From CAJBLF01 sp041663325 (GTDB lineage Bacteria; Patescibacteriota; Gracilibacteria; Absconditabacterales; Absconditicoccaceae), in assembly GCA_041663325.1 (NCBI GenBank), contig JBAZRN010000006.1, positions 1-54,895 on the forward strand: 54,895 nt of DNA, in the 5' to 3' direction. The position numbers were made by a program, and so were the translations under genes. The notes under the pieces were generated by a model. The model saw only the letters and a program-made list of their open reading frames with translations, was not told where the DNA came from and did not search any database. Shown here piece by piece: positions 10,191 through 21,438 of this stretch (positions within the stretch are counted from its first letter, which is position 1; each line of letters opens with the position of its first letter).

Positions 10191-11492
10191 TTAATTCTTC
10201 ATCACTTCTTCCTTATCGCTCCATTTTCTTTTCCCAAAATTCGTCAACTGCACCGTCTCATGACCCTTGCCAGCCAGCATAACTATATCGCCCTCTTTAG
10301 CGATTTCACAGGCGAACTTGATCGCTAATGTCCTTTCGGGGATGATGAAAAGATTTTTTCCTAAAGTTTTATTTTTTACGTTCATCGTGAGTTGTCCAAG
10401 AATATCGAGTCTGTTTTCGGTATCAGGATCATCGTCTGTTGCAATCAGAATATCGCTGTATTGATCAGCTATTTCTCACATGATTGGTCTTTTGGTTTTG
10501 TCTCTGCATCCGGGTGCTCAAAAGAGCGTTATCAGCTTTCCTGTTCATTTTATTTTGTTCAAATAATCCAAAGTTTTTTCCAGCGCATCTGGTGTATGGG
10601 CGAAGTCAACAAAGTAATGCACTCAATTTTTTTCTATCTGTTCCATTCTTCCCGTGACTGTTTCAAATGCTTCTATGGTTTGGATAACTTGCTGGATATT
10701 TACGCCCATCTGCAAAACAACACTCAACGCCGCCAAAATATTGTAGACATTAAATTCACCGACCAACTTCGTTTTCACATCATAGGATTTGCCGAGATAA
10801 GTAAACGAGAAAGTAGTCCCGGTAAGCGAAGTTTTGATATTGTCCGCTTTGAGACTCGATGACGCGATGATGCTGTAGCTCAATTTTTTATCAAATGGCA
10901 TCTCATCAAATCGCTGTCTTCCTATTTTATCGTCAGCAGGAAACGCTGCGTATTTATTCTGCTTTTTATTTGTCAAAACATACGTGAACAACTTTTCTTT
11001 GGCTTTAGCATAGCGTTCAAACGTCCCATGAAAATCCAAATGGTCGTGAGTGATGTTCGTCAATACCGCAAAATCAAATTCCACTCATTCAAATCTATAC
11101 TGATTCAACCCATGAGAAGATGCTTCGAGGACTGCTATCTTACATCACGAATCTTTCGCTGTCGCGAGAATTGATTGCAGATCAAAGACATCAAGCGAGG
11201 TCATTTTTTTATTGTTTGCTAGATCCTGATTTCCGATTTTAATATTCGCGGTGCTGACCATAACCGTCTTACCAATGTGGTCATTCAATATTTTATGGAT
11301 CAAATTTACCGTCGTCGTCTTCCCATTTGTCCCCGTCACTCCGATGACGAAAAAGTTCTTCGACGGATAGCCATACATCGTATTTGCCAGTTGTCCATTG
11401 AGTTTTTTTCGCAACTGATAAATGACGCTGTCTTTGAGCAGGAAGTAGAGTTTGTCATAGAAGAGTATTTTTTTGAGAAGTGATTTGAACAT
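10191..11492 (-). CDS. murE: UDP-N-acetylmuramyl tripeptide synthase (MurE)
   Basis: Cytoplasmic Mur ligase that adds the third residue to the peptidoglycan stem peptide. 433 residues, normal length. P-loop GVTGTNGKTTT at 51-61, EASSHGL and THDHLDFHGTFE in the centre, then HTPDALE and LAGKGHE near the end: all MurE signatures. Six UGA codons fall on Gly (for example LFGAPGCRD). The N-terminal uridine-binding domain looks short, going almost directly into the P-loop. The loop that in diaminopimelate-adding enzymes reads D-N-P-R is here D-D-P-D (about 354-357), so the Arg that grips meso-DAP is absent and the amino acid added is uncertain. Confidence 0.93.
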
Positions 11493-11557
11493 GATTTCTC
11501 TTAATAAAAATAAATAATGCTAAAATATTAAGTGATAAGTAATGGTATTGGTTTTGG

Positions 11558-11588
11558 TATGGACTATTGTAGATTGCAATAGTTTGTT
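11558..11588. repeat. ACTATTGT MITE-like element (copy 2, core)
   Basis: Core hairpin ACTATTG-tagatt-GCAATAGT between rsmE and murE, inside AT-rich partly symmetrical sequence (GTGATAAGTAATGG / CCAAAATTTATCA). Confidence 0.6.
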
Positions 11589-11619
11589 TGTGTAAATACC
11601 AAAATTTATCATTTAAAAT

Positions 11620-12363
11620 TTATAATTTATCACTGTTTTTGAGTAGTCGTCCTCACACTATCGCTGCCGTCTCCATTCTCAAAACCGTCTCTCCTAAACT
11701 CATTATCTTTGGCGTATAGGCTTCAAAAATTTGATAATCACGAGGAGTCAATCCGCCTTCTGGACCGACTAAACCAGAAATTGTGGTTACCTCACCTCCT
11801 GCTCCCTCTCCATGCAATGGGGAGGGTTGGGGTGGGGTAATTTCCTTCGTTACAGTTTTATCGAACACAACAACTTCGCTATCTTGGAGATATTTCGTGA
11901 TATCAGTAGTGAATTCGAGTTTAGGTAGTTTTCGTCCTCGTGATTGCTCCACCGCTTCCTTCATGATTTTATGAAGTCTTTCTTCTTTCTTGCTGTTTCG
12001 CTCTTTGATAACTGATCTTTCACTGGGCCAAAATAGTATCTGATCCAGCCCGCATTCAGTCAGTTTTTGGACGATCAATTCTACTTTATCCCATTTGTTC
12101 GGCATAGCAATGATCATCGTTGTTGTGTTTGGAGTCGATTCGTGAAGGTGTTCAGATAAAATTGTTCATGCAATATGTTTATTATCCCAAGCGTCTACGC
12201 GAACTTCATATCTTATTTTTTTTGTTTTATTCACCGGGCTTTGTATCCGGATGACATCGCCTATATTCGCTCTGAGGACTTTTCTGAGTTGTGACAAAAG
12301 GTCGATATCCTGGATACTGACGGTCTTATTTTTTATTGTATATTCCGTGATAAAAAGTTGCAT
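11620..12363 (-). CDS. rsmE: 16S rRNA m3U1498 methyltransferase RsmE
   Basis: A SPOUT-class methylase for 16S rRNA position 1498. 247 residues. The N-terminal PUA-like part ends in VDAWDNKHIAGTIL; the SPOUT knot is marked by KVELIVQKLTECGL, RSVIKERNSKKEERL, EAVEQSRGRKLP, GLVGPEGGLT and SLGETVLRMETAA. Two UGA-Gly lie at KHIAG and IVGG. Residues about 176-192 (TPPQPSPLHGEGAGGE) are not family sequence: they are the in-frame translation of a palindromic repeat inserted just before the GPEGG motif. The remaining motifs are intact, so the protein is probably still functional. Confidence 0.92.
11787..11840. repeat. Palindromic element inserted within rsmE coding sequence
   Basis: TTACCTCACCTC...CTCCCTCTCCATGCAATGGGG...GGTTGGGGTGGGGTAA forms an imperfect hairpin about 54 bp long and keeps the rsmE frame open. 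Its sequence style matches the GC-rich inverted repeat at 2298-2378. Confidence 0.75.
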
Positions 12364-12440
12364 AGACTAAACGACCAAACGATAAAATTATTTTTGTATC
12401 TTGCATCAAGTTTTTTTAGCATTCTACCATGATAATTCAA

Positions 12441-12605
12441 TAGGACTTTAGAAGTTTAGGACTTTAGAAGTTTAGGATTTTAGAGGTTTAGAAACTTATT
12501 AGAGGCTTAGGATTTTAGAGGCTTAGAAACTTAGAGGTTTAAATTGTTGTTAATGGTCTAAGATTCTAATTATCTAAGTATCTAATAGTCTAATAGTCTA
12601 TTTTG
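12441..12605. repeat. Degenerate tandem repeat, rsmE to YuiD-like gene
   Basis: Imperfect units of about 10-18 bp on the theme TAGGACTTTAGAAGTT, then TAGGATTTTAGAGGTTTAG and finally TCTAATAGTCTAATAGTC. No coding potential. It occupies most of the roughly 295-bp gap upstream of the next gene. Confidence 0.75.
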
Positions 12606-12658
12606 TATTTGAATTTTACTAGATTTTCACTACATATACACTACTTTAGTTCAAGCTA

Positions 12659-13159
12659 ATGTTTTTGATGATACAGTACGCAATCGATGCTTTCAAAATA
12701 TTTTTTGCTCAAGGGTTCCATATGTACCCAATTTTTATCGTAATCATAGTCGGGTGTATTATCCAAGTAGTCAAAGTAATCATCGATTTGATCAGATATA
12801 AACGTTTTTATATCGGACATATTTTCGCTTCAGGCGGATTTCCCTCTTTTCATAGTGGATTGGCAAGTAGTGTCACTATGCTTGTTCGGCTGCAATATGG
12901 ATTTAGCAGCGTGCTTTTTGCGACTGCGTTTGCGTTTAGTGTCTTGTTCGCTTACGACGCAATGAATCTCAGATACGAGACAGGTCAGCACGCGCATTAC
13001 ATCAATGATCTGAGATTGGAGCTTCAAGCTATTTTACAAAAGAAAGAGAAAGGATTACTCAAAGAAAGAATCTGACATACTCCACTTGAGGTTGCCTGAT
13101 GAATCATTTTCGGCTCGATTTTGACGTATATTTTCTACTATATATATTACATTAAATAG
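12659..13159 (+). CDS. Divergent PAP2 family membrane protein (YuiD/DUF212)
   Basis: 166 residues, four or five membrane spans. Motifs of the DUF212 family: GGFPSFHSGLASSV (phosphatase-like S-x-H), AMNLRYETGQHA, and the closing GHTPLEVAGGIIFGS, in which UGA gives three Gly including the first of GHTP. The function of the family is unknown; distant kinship to acid phosphatases suggests a lipid-phosphate substrate. The start ATG precedes FLMIQYAID. A repeat array begins right after the stop. Confidence 0.85.
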
Positions 13160-13318
13160 CTCGCTATCGTGAGCGTAATTTACTTCGTGTAATTACAATT
13201 TATTACGGACGAAGTCCAAATTACATCTGTTAAGATATATTACGTCCCGAAGGGACAAATTACCAATTACAATCAATTACATCTGCTTAGGCGAATAAAT
13301 TACATCACGAAGTGATAA
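13160..13318. repeat. AATTAC-bracketed palindrome array (copy 2)
   Basis: Same design as at 7947: AATTAC/GTAATT words separated by small palindromes (CGTCCCGAAGGGAC, ATCACGAAGTGAT, TGCTTAGGCG). It sits between the YuiD-like gene and the FtsQ-like gene. Confidence 0.85.
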
Positions 13319-13355
13319 AGTTTAGTTATATAGTTTAGTTATATAGTCAATCAAT

Positions 13356-14198
13356 ATGATAAAATTTGTAGTTCCCAGACCAGTAAAAAAAATACATAGA
13401 ACATATACCCCTATCGATTCAGACAAGAAAAAAATCAAAGTCTGATTTCATTTTTTTTCTATAAAAGTAATCCGAATAATATTCATTATATTCGCACTTA
13501 TTTATTGATGATTTCTCTTGCTCAAAAACTCAATTTTCAATCATCAATATACGATCAAAAGAGTACTTTACGATTCTTGAAATATTGCTTGGTATGATAA
13601 CCCTTACCTCTACAAACGCATCAACACTCGAATAAAAGGAGAAAATTATTACGTCGTGAATCTCTATAAATCCAGAGTGCTAAATGATATCAAATCCACC
13701 TATCCTATGGTCAGTGATATGAATATCGAATATACTTCATCCAATACGGTTTTTGTTACTCTGACTTTTGTCCCGATTGATCTGGTCATTAGAAATGAAA
13801 ATTTCAGATATGCGCTTATAGGGACTAAATTGCTGACGATTTATTCATGAAACAAAATTTCTGACTGAATAAAAATTCTGGATTTGCCAGCTTATATGAG
13901 CGGCACTACTTCACTTTCCGGGATTTTTTACAGACAATCAGCGACAGGATTAGTTCAACAAGTAGAGATGATATATCAGTGATTTACTGGACTTCAGCGT
14001 GTGGAATATTTGCCTTGAGGAGAGAGGTCTATTGTGTATTTGGATGGAAAAAAATTTTACATCAGCAATCTAGGAGATATTCCTAATCAGATCAGAAATT
14101 ATCAATTGCTCAAAAAATACTATAAAGACTATGCTCAGCTGGTAGATATTGATTTATGAAGTTTAGAAAAAGATAAGGTGATTGTAAGGAAATTCTAA
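13356..14198 (+). CDS. ftsQ: FtsQ/DivIB-like cell division protein
   Basis: 280 residues. A basic cytoplasmic N-terminus (about 1-45) is followed by one membrane span (VIRIIFIIFALIYGGFLLL, UGA-Gly) and an extracytoplasmic POTRA-like domain starting around RVLYDSGNIAWYDNPYLYKRINTRI, with IKSTYPMVSDMNIEYTSSNTVFVTLTF resembling the Val-Glu-Lys-beta pattern of FtsQ. Later IYQGFTGLQRVEYL and DGKKFYISN fit the beta domain. This topology matches divisome FtsQ/DivIB, whose role is to bridge FtsL/FtsB. Assigned on topology and POTRA pattern, not on strong motifs. Confidence 0.6.
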
Positions 14199-14305
14199 AA
14201 AATATTAAAATATTGAAACATTGAAAGGTTGAAAAATTCGTCACTAAGTTGCTCAAGTACATAATCTTTTAGTTTTCTAAATCTTTTAATCTTTTAGTAC
14301 ATAGC

Positions 14306-14773
14306 ATGAACGAAGAATTTATGAGAGAAGCTATCAAGCTATCGCTCGAAAATATGCAGAAAAACGCATGATGACCTTTTGGCGCAGTTATTGTCAAAGA
14401 CGGCAAAATCGTTGGCAGAGGACGAAATCAGGTAACATCAAGCAACGATCCTACCGCTCACGGTGAAGTGGTTGCTATCCGCGATGCATGCAAAAATTTG
14501 TGAACATTTGACTTGCATGGCTGTGAAATATATACTTCTTGCGAGCCATGTCCGATGTGTTACGGAGCTATTTCACGAGCAAGGATAGTCAAAATTTATT
14601 ATGGAAATACGGAAAAAGATGCGGCTGATATAGGATTCGATGATAGCGCGTTTCAAAAAGATATCAAAAAAGATTTTACGCAGAGAGACATTCCTGTAGA
14701 GCAATTATTGCATAATGAAGCTTTGGAAGTGTTTAAGGCGTGGAAAAACAAAAAAGATAAAATCGCTTACTAA
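14306..14773 (+). CDS. Guanine deaminase-like CMP/dCMP-type zinc deaminase
   Basis: 155 residues. The zinc site is complete: TAHGEVVAI (His and catalytic Glu; family HAE, here HGE) and SCEPCPMCYGA (two Cys). The neighbouring SNDPTAHGE and the C-terminal IGFDDSAFQKDIKK plus EVFKAW match the GuaD branch, so guanine to xanthine is the best guess; cytosine or tRNA adenosine deaminase are less likely. UGA-Gly codons are seen at NAGGPFGAV and KNLGTFD. The start ATG precedes NEEFMREAIKLS, the normal first helix. Confidence 0.82.
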
Positions 14774-14791
14774 AAAAACTAAATTAAAAAT

Positions 14792-14896
14792 CAGCAAACC
14801 CACCCCGACCCTCCCTTAACAGGGCGGGAGCTAAGGAAAATATATAAAAATATTCTTCCATATAGCCCCCTGTCAAGGGGGAATGGGGGTTTGCTG
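14792..14896. mobile_element. 105-bp MITE with 10-bp terminal inverted repeats
   Basis: Begins CAGCAAACCC and ends GGGTTTGCTG, a perfect 10-bp terminal inverted repeat. Inner arms ACCCTCCCTTAACAGGG and CCCCCTGTCAAGGGGG also pair. No coding capacity. Non-autonomous element, placed between the deaminase and the cysteine desulfurase. Confidence 0.75.
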
Positions 14897-14935
14897 AAAT
14901 AAAAAATAAAAAAATTTATCATTTTATCTTTCAGT

Positions 14936-16126
14936 ATGAATAAAACTGATTTCCCCATCTTTAATAACAATCCCTGACTCATTTTCTTGGATAATGCCGC
15001 TTCGACGCAAAAACCGCAATACGTCATTGATGGTGTCTCTGAATTTGTCGCTTCATCATACGCAAATATCCACAGATGACTCTATTCGCTTTCTGAAAAA
15101 TCCGAAGAAGCGTATCATCATTCCAAAGAGCTCGTAGGTGAATTACTCAACTGCAAAGCGAGCGAAATCATCTACAGCTACAATTCCACGTACGCAATCA
15201 ATTTAATCGCTCAATCACTCGTCATTAGCGATATTCTAAATAAGTGAGATACGGTTCTCTTGGGTATTCGAGAGCATCATGCAAATATTCTTCCACGACA
15301 GGTTTTAGCGCAGAGAAAGTGATTCAACATAGAATTTTTCAACATCAACGAAGAATACGAGATCGATCGGAATGATTTTGATCAGAAATATACTGATAAT
15401 GTTAAAGTAGTCTCTGTGTCTCATGTTTCTAACGTAACAGGAAAAATTTATGACGTCAAAAAAATAAAATCCAAACTTCGTGACGATACTTTTTTTCTTG
15501 TAGACGGTTCGCAATCGGTGCCGAATTTTCCAGTCGATGTGCAGGATATATGATGTGACTGCTTAGTTTTCACTGGGCATAAAATGATGGCATATACAGG
15601 AATCGGCGTTATTTATCTGAAAAAAGAATGGATCAAAAAACTCGTCCCCATGATCCGCGGATGAGGAACTATCGAAGATGTGAGCATTGAGTGACATACC
15701 TTAGCGTGAAATTCAGATAAATTTGAGTCCGGCACGCCAAATATTGTCGGAGCTGTTTCGCTTTTGAAAGCGCTTGAATATATCAAATCTATCGGTGGCA
15801 TGAAAGCCGTTTGGACACATGAGCAAAAATTAGTCAAACTATGCTTAGATGGATTCGCAAAATATAAAGACAAAGTAGAGATTCTCTGACCAACAACGAC
15901 AGATAGGGTGGCGGTATTCTCTTTCGTACTTGCCAACAATACCAATTTCAACAATATCGGCGAAAAATTTGCTGACCAAAATATAGCAGTTCGTTGCGGT
16001 GGTCACTGCGCTTATCCGCTTCACAAGTACTTCAAAAAAGCAGGTACGTGTAGGATAAGTTGTTATGTGTACAATGATGAAGAGGATATAGCGAAATTCT
16101 TCGAGACTCTCGCCGAAATAATCTAG
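14936..16126 (+). CDS. sufS: Cysteine desulfurase, SufS/NifS class
   Basis: PLP enzyme that frees sulfur from cysteine for Fe-S and thio-tRNA synthesis. 396 residues. FLDNAASTQKP at the start, REHHANILPR (His stacking on PLP), LVDGSQSVPNFPVDV (Asp and Gln contacts), VFTGHKMMAYTGIG (PLP-binding Lys) and RCGGHCAYPLHKYF (catalytic Cys) place it in the class II SufS type. Many Gly are UGA (IRGGGTIEDV, KKGDTVLLG). No sufBCD or scaffold gene is adjacent, so it may serve tRNA thiolation as well. It follows a MITE and ends in an intrinsic terminator. Confidence 0.92.
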
Positions 16127-16156
16127 CTAAATATACTTTAAACAATACGTCAACTG

Positions 16157-16184
16157 ATACTCCCTTTCAAGGGGGGTATTTTTT
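16157..16184 (+). terminator. Intrinsic terminator after sufS
   Basis: ATACTCCCT-ttca-AGGGGGGTAT hairpin followed by TTTTTT. Confidence 0.85.
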
Positions 16185-16245
16185 GTAAAAAAACCGTTTC
16201 TGGAGTATAATTTAGTCATATATTTACCTCTCATTATTCAAACGG

Positions 16246-19200
16246 ATGACTCAGGATGATAAAGATATAGAACAAGCATCGACCAATATAGGGATCGAAA
16301 AGATCAAAATCAATGTGGATGAAATCAAAAAATCTGTGAATGAATTGAAAAATCAGATTGAAACTTTTGATAAAGATAAAAATAATCTTGCCAAAGAAAT
16401 CTTAGAACAGAAACAAAAAGAGATTGAAGAAAAAAAGATAGAGATTGAGAAAAAGAAAACAGAGACATTGGAACTCATCAAGAAAACAAAAGAATTAGAA
16501 GAGCTCAAATCAGATATCAATTCGCAAAAAGAACTCGCTGATCTAGAAAAGGAACTTCAGGGGATCGAAACAACCAAAAAGTGATTTCGAGAAAAGATAA
16601 AGGAGTGATCCGGTAAAACGCGAGAACGAATCAAAGAACATAAAAAGCCGATTTTGATTGCTACAGGAATCTGAGCAGGAATTCTTTTGCTGATGAGATT
16701 ATTCAGAAAAAAAAAGAAGAATAACGAAGAAGACGGAGAGAAAAAAGATAAAAAAGAGAAGAAGTCTCGATGGAAAAAAGCTTTGATTTGGGCTGGAATT
16801 TGAACTTGAGGAGCATTGATATGGAAAAATCGAGATAAAATAAAAGGTCGGATTGGTGATCTGTTTGGTGGAAAACCTAAAGAATGAGATGGTAGGACTG
16901 CTGATATAGAAAGCTCTTGAAAAGAATTCAAAGAAAAATTAACAAGTTGAGAAAAACTTGTATACAATAATTTTGCAGATAAGGTCAATGAATTTTATAT
17001 GTCATGAGCAGGAGAATTTCCTGATGAATTACAAAAAGATAAACTTGGATCAGCGACTTTTGAAATACATGAAAAGGAGAAGATATCATGAATGGTGCCA
17101 TTTATGCTGAACAACAGATATACAAAAGATGGTTGAATAGATAAGCTGCTCAGTGAATCTGCTTTTTATAAGGAAGCCTGAATGGCTACTGATGAAAATG
17201 GTATATTTCAAAAGATGAAAACATGGACAGCTGATCAGTTATGAAGTTTTTTGGCTCCGATAGCATGAAGCATTGATGGTATGTTACCTGCTTTTTTGAG
17301 GTTTAAAACTTCCCGTGGTGTCGAGGATCTTGTAGAATGGATTAAATGAAATTCTGAAGCTAGAACAGCAATAAGATTAGCGTTTAGGAAATCTATCATG
17401 GTAATATCTTATTTGAATAGTAAAGAAAATAATCTGAAATATACTATAGCTACAAATATACTATCCAAAGAAGATAATTCTTTCAGTAAAAAGAGTAGTG
17501 AAGATCAAAATGATATAATAGCGGATAAACTTAGTGATGAAAAATTTTATTCTAAAAATATCGATCCCATCATAAAGCAATTCCGTTCAAAGTCATTGTA
17601 TGAGTGAATTAAATTTCTTGAAGAAAAAAAATGTCTGGATAGTAATTTAGATCCTCTTATCAAAGAAGCAGTTGATAATATAGAAAAAAGAAAAAATAAA
17701 TTATTGGATCAAGATAAGGATGGTAACAACAGGATAGAGGATATAAAAGATAAATTTGAATCATGAAAGCTTTCTGTAGATGGTCAAAGGGATTTGGATG
17801 AACTCTTAGAAGATTTTGAAGAAGAAATAAATGATGTGGGAAGTAAATCCTGGTATAACAAATATCTCCCATTGATGAATTTTTTCGATCCATCAGATGA
17901 TATTATGGATAAGATTATGAAGAGCGGAGATTATGATGCTATGGTAAAAATTTATAGAGATAGGATTTTAGTCATAAAAGAAAAATCAAAAAAATGAACA
18001 TTAACAGAATATGATATGGATGATCTCAAGAAAATTATTGATGATTATTGTATTTTCCAAAAATCATTAGTAATGTCTCAAACAAATATAGAAGAAGTTT
18101 TCGATAAAAATTGAAACAAAATTATTCGTTGGTGAAATACCATAGTTTTATCATGAGAATCTTTACGACATGGCTGAGAATTGTTTATCGATAAAAAATA
18201 TTTGCAGTGATGAGCACTTATTGTATGATCTCTAGTTTCATTAGATATTGCTACATATCCTATTAGATTAGGTATTTGATTAGCTAGATGAAGAATTGCC
18301 TCTTCTCCTAGTTTGAAATTTACCTATAAAATTTGAAAATTTGCGGTCAAAAAAACTGCTGAATTAACTTGAAAATCATTGAATATTGCAATGAGAAATT
18401 ATATGCCTGCTCGAATTTCTGCAAAGATGTATAAAGGTAAAGATTATATATTTAGATATGAATTATCTAAGGGTAATTTATCTTTAGGTAGGGCATTAGA
18501 GATAGCTAAAAGGAATAGTATTAAGTGAAGAATAACTGATACTATAATTAAATCAGAAGAGGAATTGATCCAACGAGTTGTTGGTGTGTGAAATTCACCT
18601 GATGATATAAAAAATGTTAAATTAGTTAAGGACTATTGGAATAATAAAAATATATTAAAGCAGATTATAAAATCTGAATATAATGGTAAACGGTATACTA
18701 TGTCATGAAGGGCAGAAAAATATTCTTATGAATTTACTGAAAGTATTAAACAACTTAAATCTATTGATGAATTTTTAACAAGTGCTACACATGCTGGTAA
18801 ATCATCGCTTGTAAATTGATTTCTCGAGACTACTAAATCACTAAAACCTGATATGATACAAGAAATGTTTGCTACACAAACTTTTGATAAGTTGTCTGTA
18901 GGGGCTTCTAAAGATATAGGAAGATTACTTGGTAAAAATATGCATAAATTCTCGTCTGTAGATGATTTCAAAGCTTTCCAATGATTTTTTGCTCGTAATT
19001 ATACAACTTATCCTTCAGAAACTTTTGTTAGAAATGCCTTATCTAAGTGGGGTAAATTAAGCACTTTAGATGATATTGCACAAACAAAGTATATTGAAAC
19101 AGCAGAACTTAATATCTCCAGATACGAAAAGATTGCCAATAAAGTAAAATCTTGAGTGAATAATATGATCACTGATATGAACAAATTACTTAAAAATCCT

Positions 19201-21402
19201 AAGATGAAAAGCTTCTATTCTGGTATTAAATCTAAAATAACTAATCTGACTGAATACAGCAAAACAGTAACTCCTGAAAGCATAAAAGCTACACAAGAGG
19301 CGAGCCGGTTAGATAAAATTACCTGATTCGGCAAGTTGACTCCTGAATGAATAACTGAATTAACAAAACTAAATGCGCTTATAAAGACCGATCAAGCGTT
19401 ATTGAAATCTTTGCAATGAGCAAAAAAACTTGAGGATGTTAAATCTTTATTGACTACAGCTGGTATTGATGCAACCAAAATAGATGAATGAGTGCTTATG
19501 AAGATAGCTCAAACTAAAAATGCAGGGAATATAGAAAGCATTGTAAACTATGGCGCAGAAATAAATTCGATTAACGTTCTGAGAAAAATCTTCCAAAATC
19601 CAGCTATGAAAGTCTTTGGTAGGTATTTAGTTGTAGTCGGTGTAATCACTGATATTGCTTTTGTGGGAATAGATTTTACATCAGAAACATCTGAAGCTGC
19701 GAGAGTCAAACAATATAATCTTGCTAGAGGAGAAAATAAAGAAACTGAAGCGTATTATGATGTGGTTGTCTGATCGGCTTGAGCTCTTGCCGGTCTTTGA
19801 GCTGGTTTAGCTATCTTTGGCTTAGTATCTAATCCTGTGTGATGGGTTTGCTTATGAGCTTCTTGAGTCGCTTATTGAGCTAAAGAACTTGGTGATCTCT
19901 ATTATGGTGAAATAGATAAGTTTAAACAAAATTATAAAGATTTTTTGGCGCAAAGTATGCCGGAAATCAAACAGCGTTTACTATATATCAATAGTCGACA
20001 GACAGGACTTGATTCTTCATTTCAGGATTTATGGTCAAATATTACAGGCAATATGTGAGCGGAAGAGAAGAAAAATTTATCTCCAAAAACTTCGGCTGAT
20101 GCAGTGAAAGCGCTTATATATTTAGAGGAATTGCAAAAATATCCTTATGCCGCTGCAAATCTCAATGCTGCAGAAGTTCGCAATAATCCTGATTTAGAAG
20201 CATTGGTTAAACAACAAAAGAATTCTCATGATAAAGCTGTAGAAACTAGATATGATTATATAAAGAAAAATTATATTGATGGTAAAACGAGCATCGTAAA
20301 TAAAGATGCTGTAGAAAAGAATCAATGAATACAGGCTTTAGATAGCATATTGGCTGAATCTAGAATGTGTCAGGCTGTAAATGATGACGCTGGTTATACC
20401 AACAAGACTGATGTAAAATGATATCCGAAATATCTAGAATCTCAGCTTCAAAAATCCAATGCTGACGGATTTGTAAAACTTGAAAAAATGTATGCTGACA
20501 ATAAAATTCATTTCTTCCAAATTGTTGCATCACTGCCATATTATGAATCTATGCTGACTCAGTATTCTGTTGATAGTGAAAATTACGATAAACTTGTCGC
20601 AAATCTAGAATTTTTCAAAAAATATGTAAATTACAAATTATTGAATGTAGCAATTTCTGATTATCCTGCCATTACTTTGGATAAAGATAAAATTGATTAT
20701 GATGAGATAACTAACCTATTATCCAGCCGGGTACTTACTGCTACAATACTGACTGCTGCCGAAGTTTCCTCGGCAAACGTAGAATATCTCACGGACACTC
20801 AGATCAATGAAAAATATAATGTTTCATCCAATCTATGACAAAATGTATTGTACGAAATAGCAAATAAAAAACTTGGATATACGTGAAAAAATAATTTATC
20901 TGATTTGAAAACATTTTATTCTGATGACCAAAAGAGCAAAGAAACAAAATGAATTTATTTTGATGCAAGTGGAGATAAGGATTGGGCTATTAACGAAAAC
21001 AATGGATCAGACAACGAATTTGCTACTGATGCTGAACTTAATGATAAGGATAAAATAATAGAAATGAGATGATATATCGATGATGCTGCAAATAGTTCCA
21101 CTACGGGAAATATGATAGCTTGAAATGATACTGCCAATAAAGAGTATGCAAATTATTATATTGATATTATCAATCAGAATTTAAACTATAGAATCAATCC
21201 TACAAAATATCATTTGCAACTATTAAATTATATCAAAGCTAACAGCAAGGGTAGCTATATCCAGTTACCACCTGATTTGTTGATACTATGAATAAAATCC
21301 GGTGTACCTAATATAGGTGCTTTTGTATATCGCCGAGATGGTAAAAAACTTGAAGCAAGAAGTGGAATAAAATGAATAACATCAATTTTGTTCAGTGTTT
21401 AA
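16246..21402 (+). CDS. Giant (1718-residue) coiled-coil membrane protein of unknown function
   Basis: One uninterrupted frame of 1719 codons once more than fifty UGA are read as Gly. Residues 1-120 are a charged coiled coil. Two hydrophobic Gly-rich segments follow (about 135-153 and 178-193), flanked by Lys/Arg. An EF-hand/dockerin-like calcium loop DQDKDGNNRIED is at 488-499. Later hydrophobic stretches lie at about 1122-1145 and, very Gly-rich, at 1176-1212 (GSAGALAGLGAGLAIFG). The rest is Lys/Asn-rich and mixed helical, without any family I recognise. It shares an operon with an M23 peptidase 36 bp downstream. A tape-measure-like, surface or effector role is speculation. Confidence 0.85.
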
Positions 21403-21438
21403 TGTAGTAAAATATCTTTATATAGGTAAAATATATTC

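Noticed and set aside
10392..10862. 156-residue plus-strand open frame across murE
   Set aside because: It is antisense to the MurE catalytic region, which has full family motifs in the other strand.
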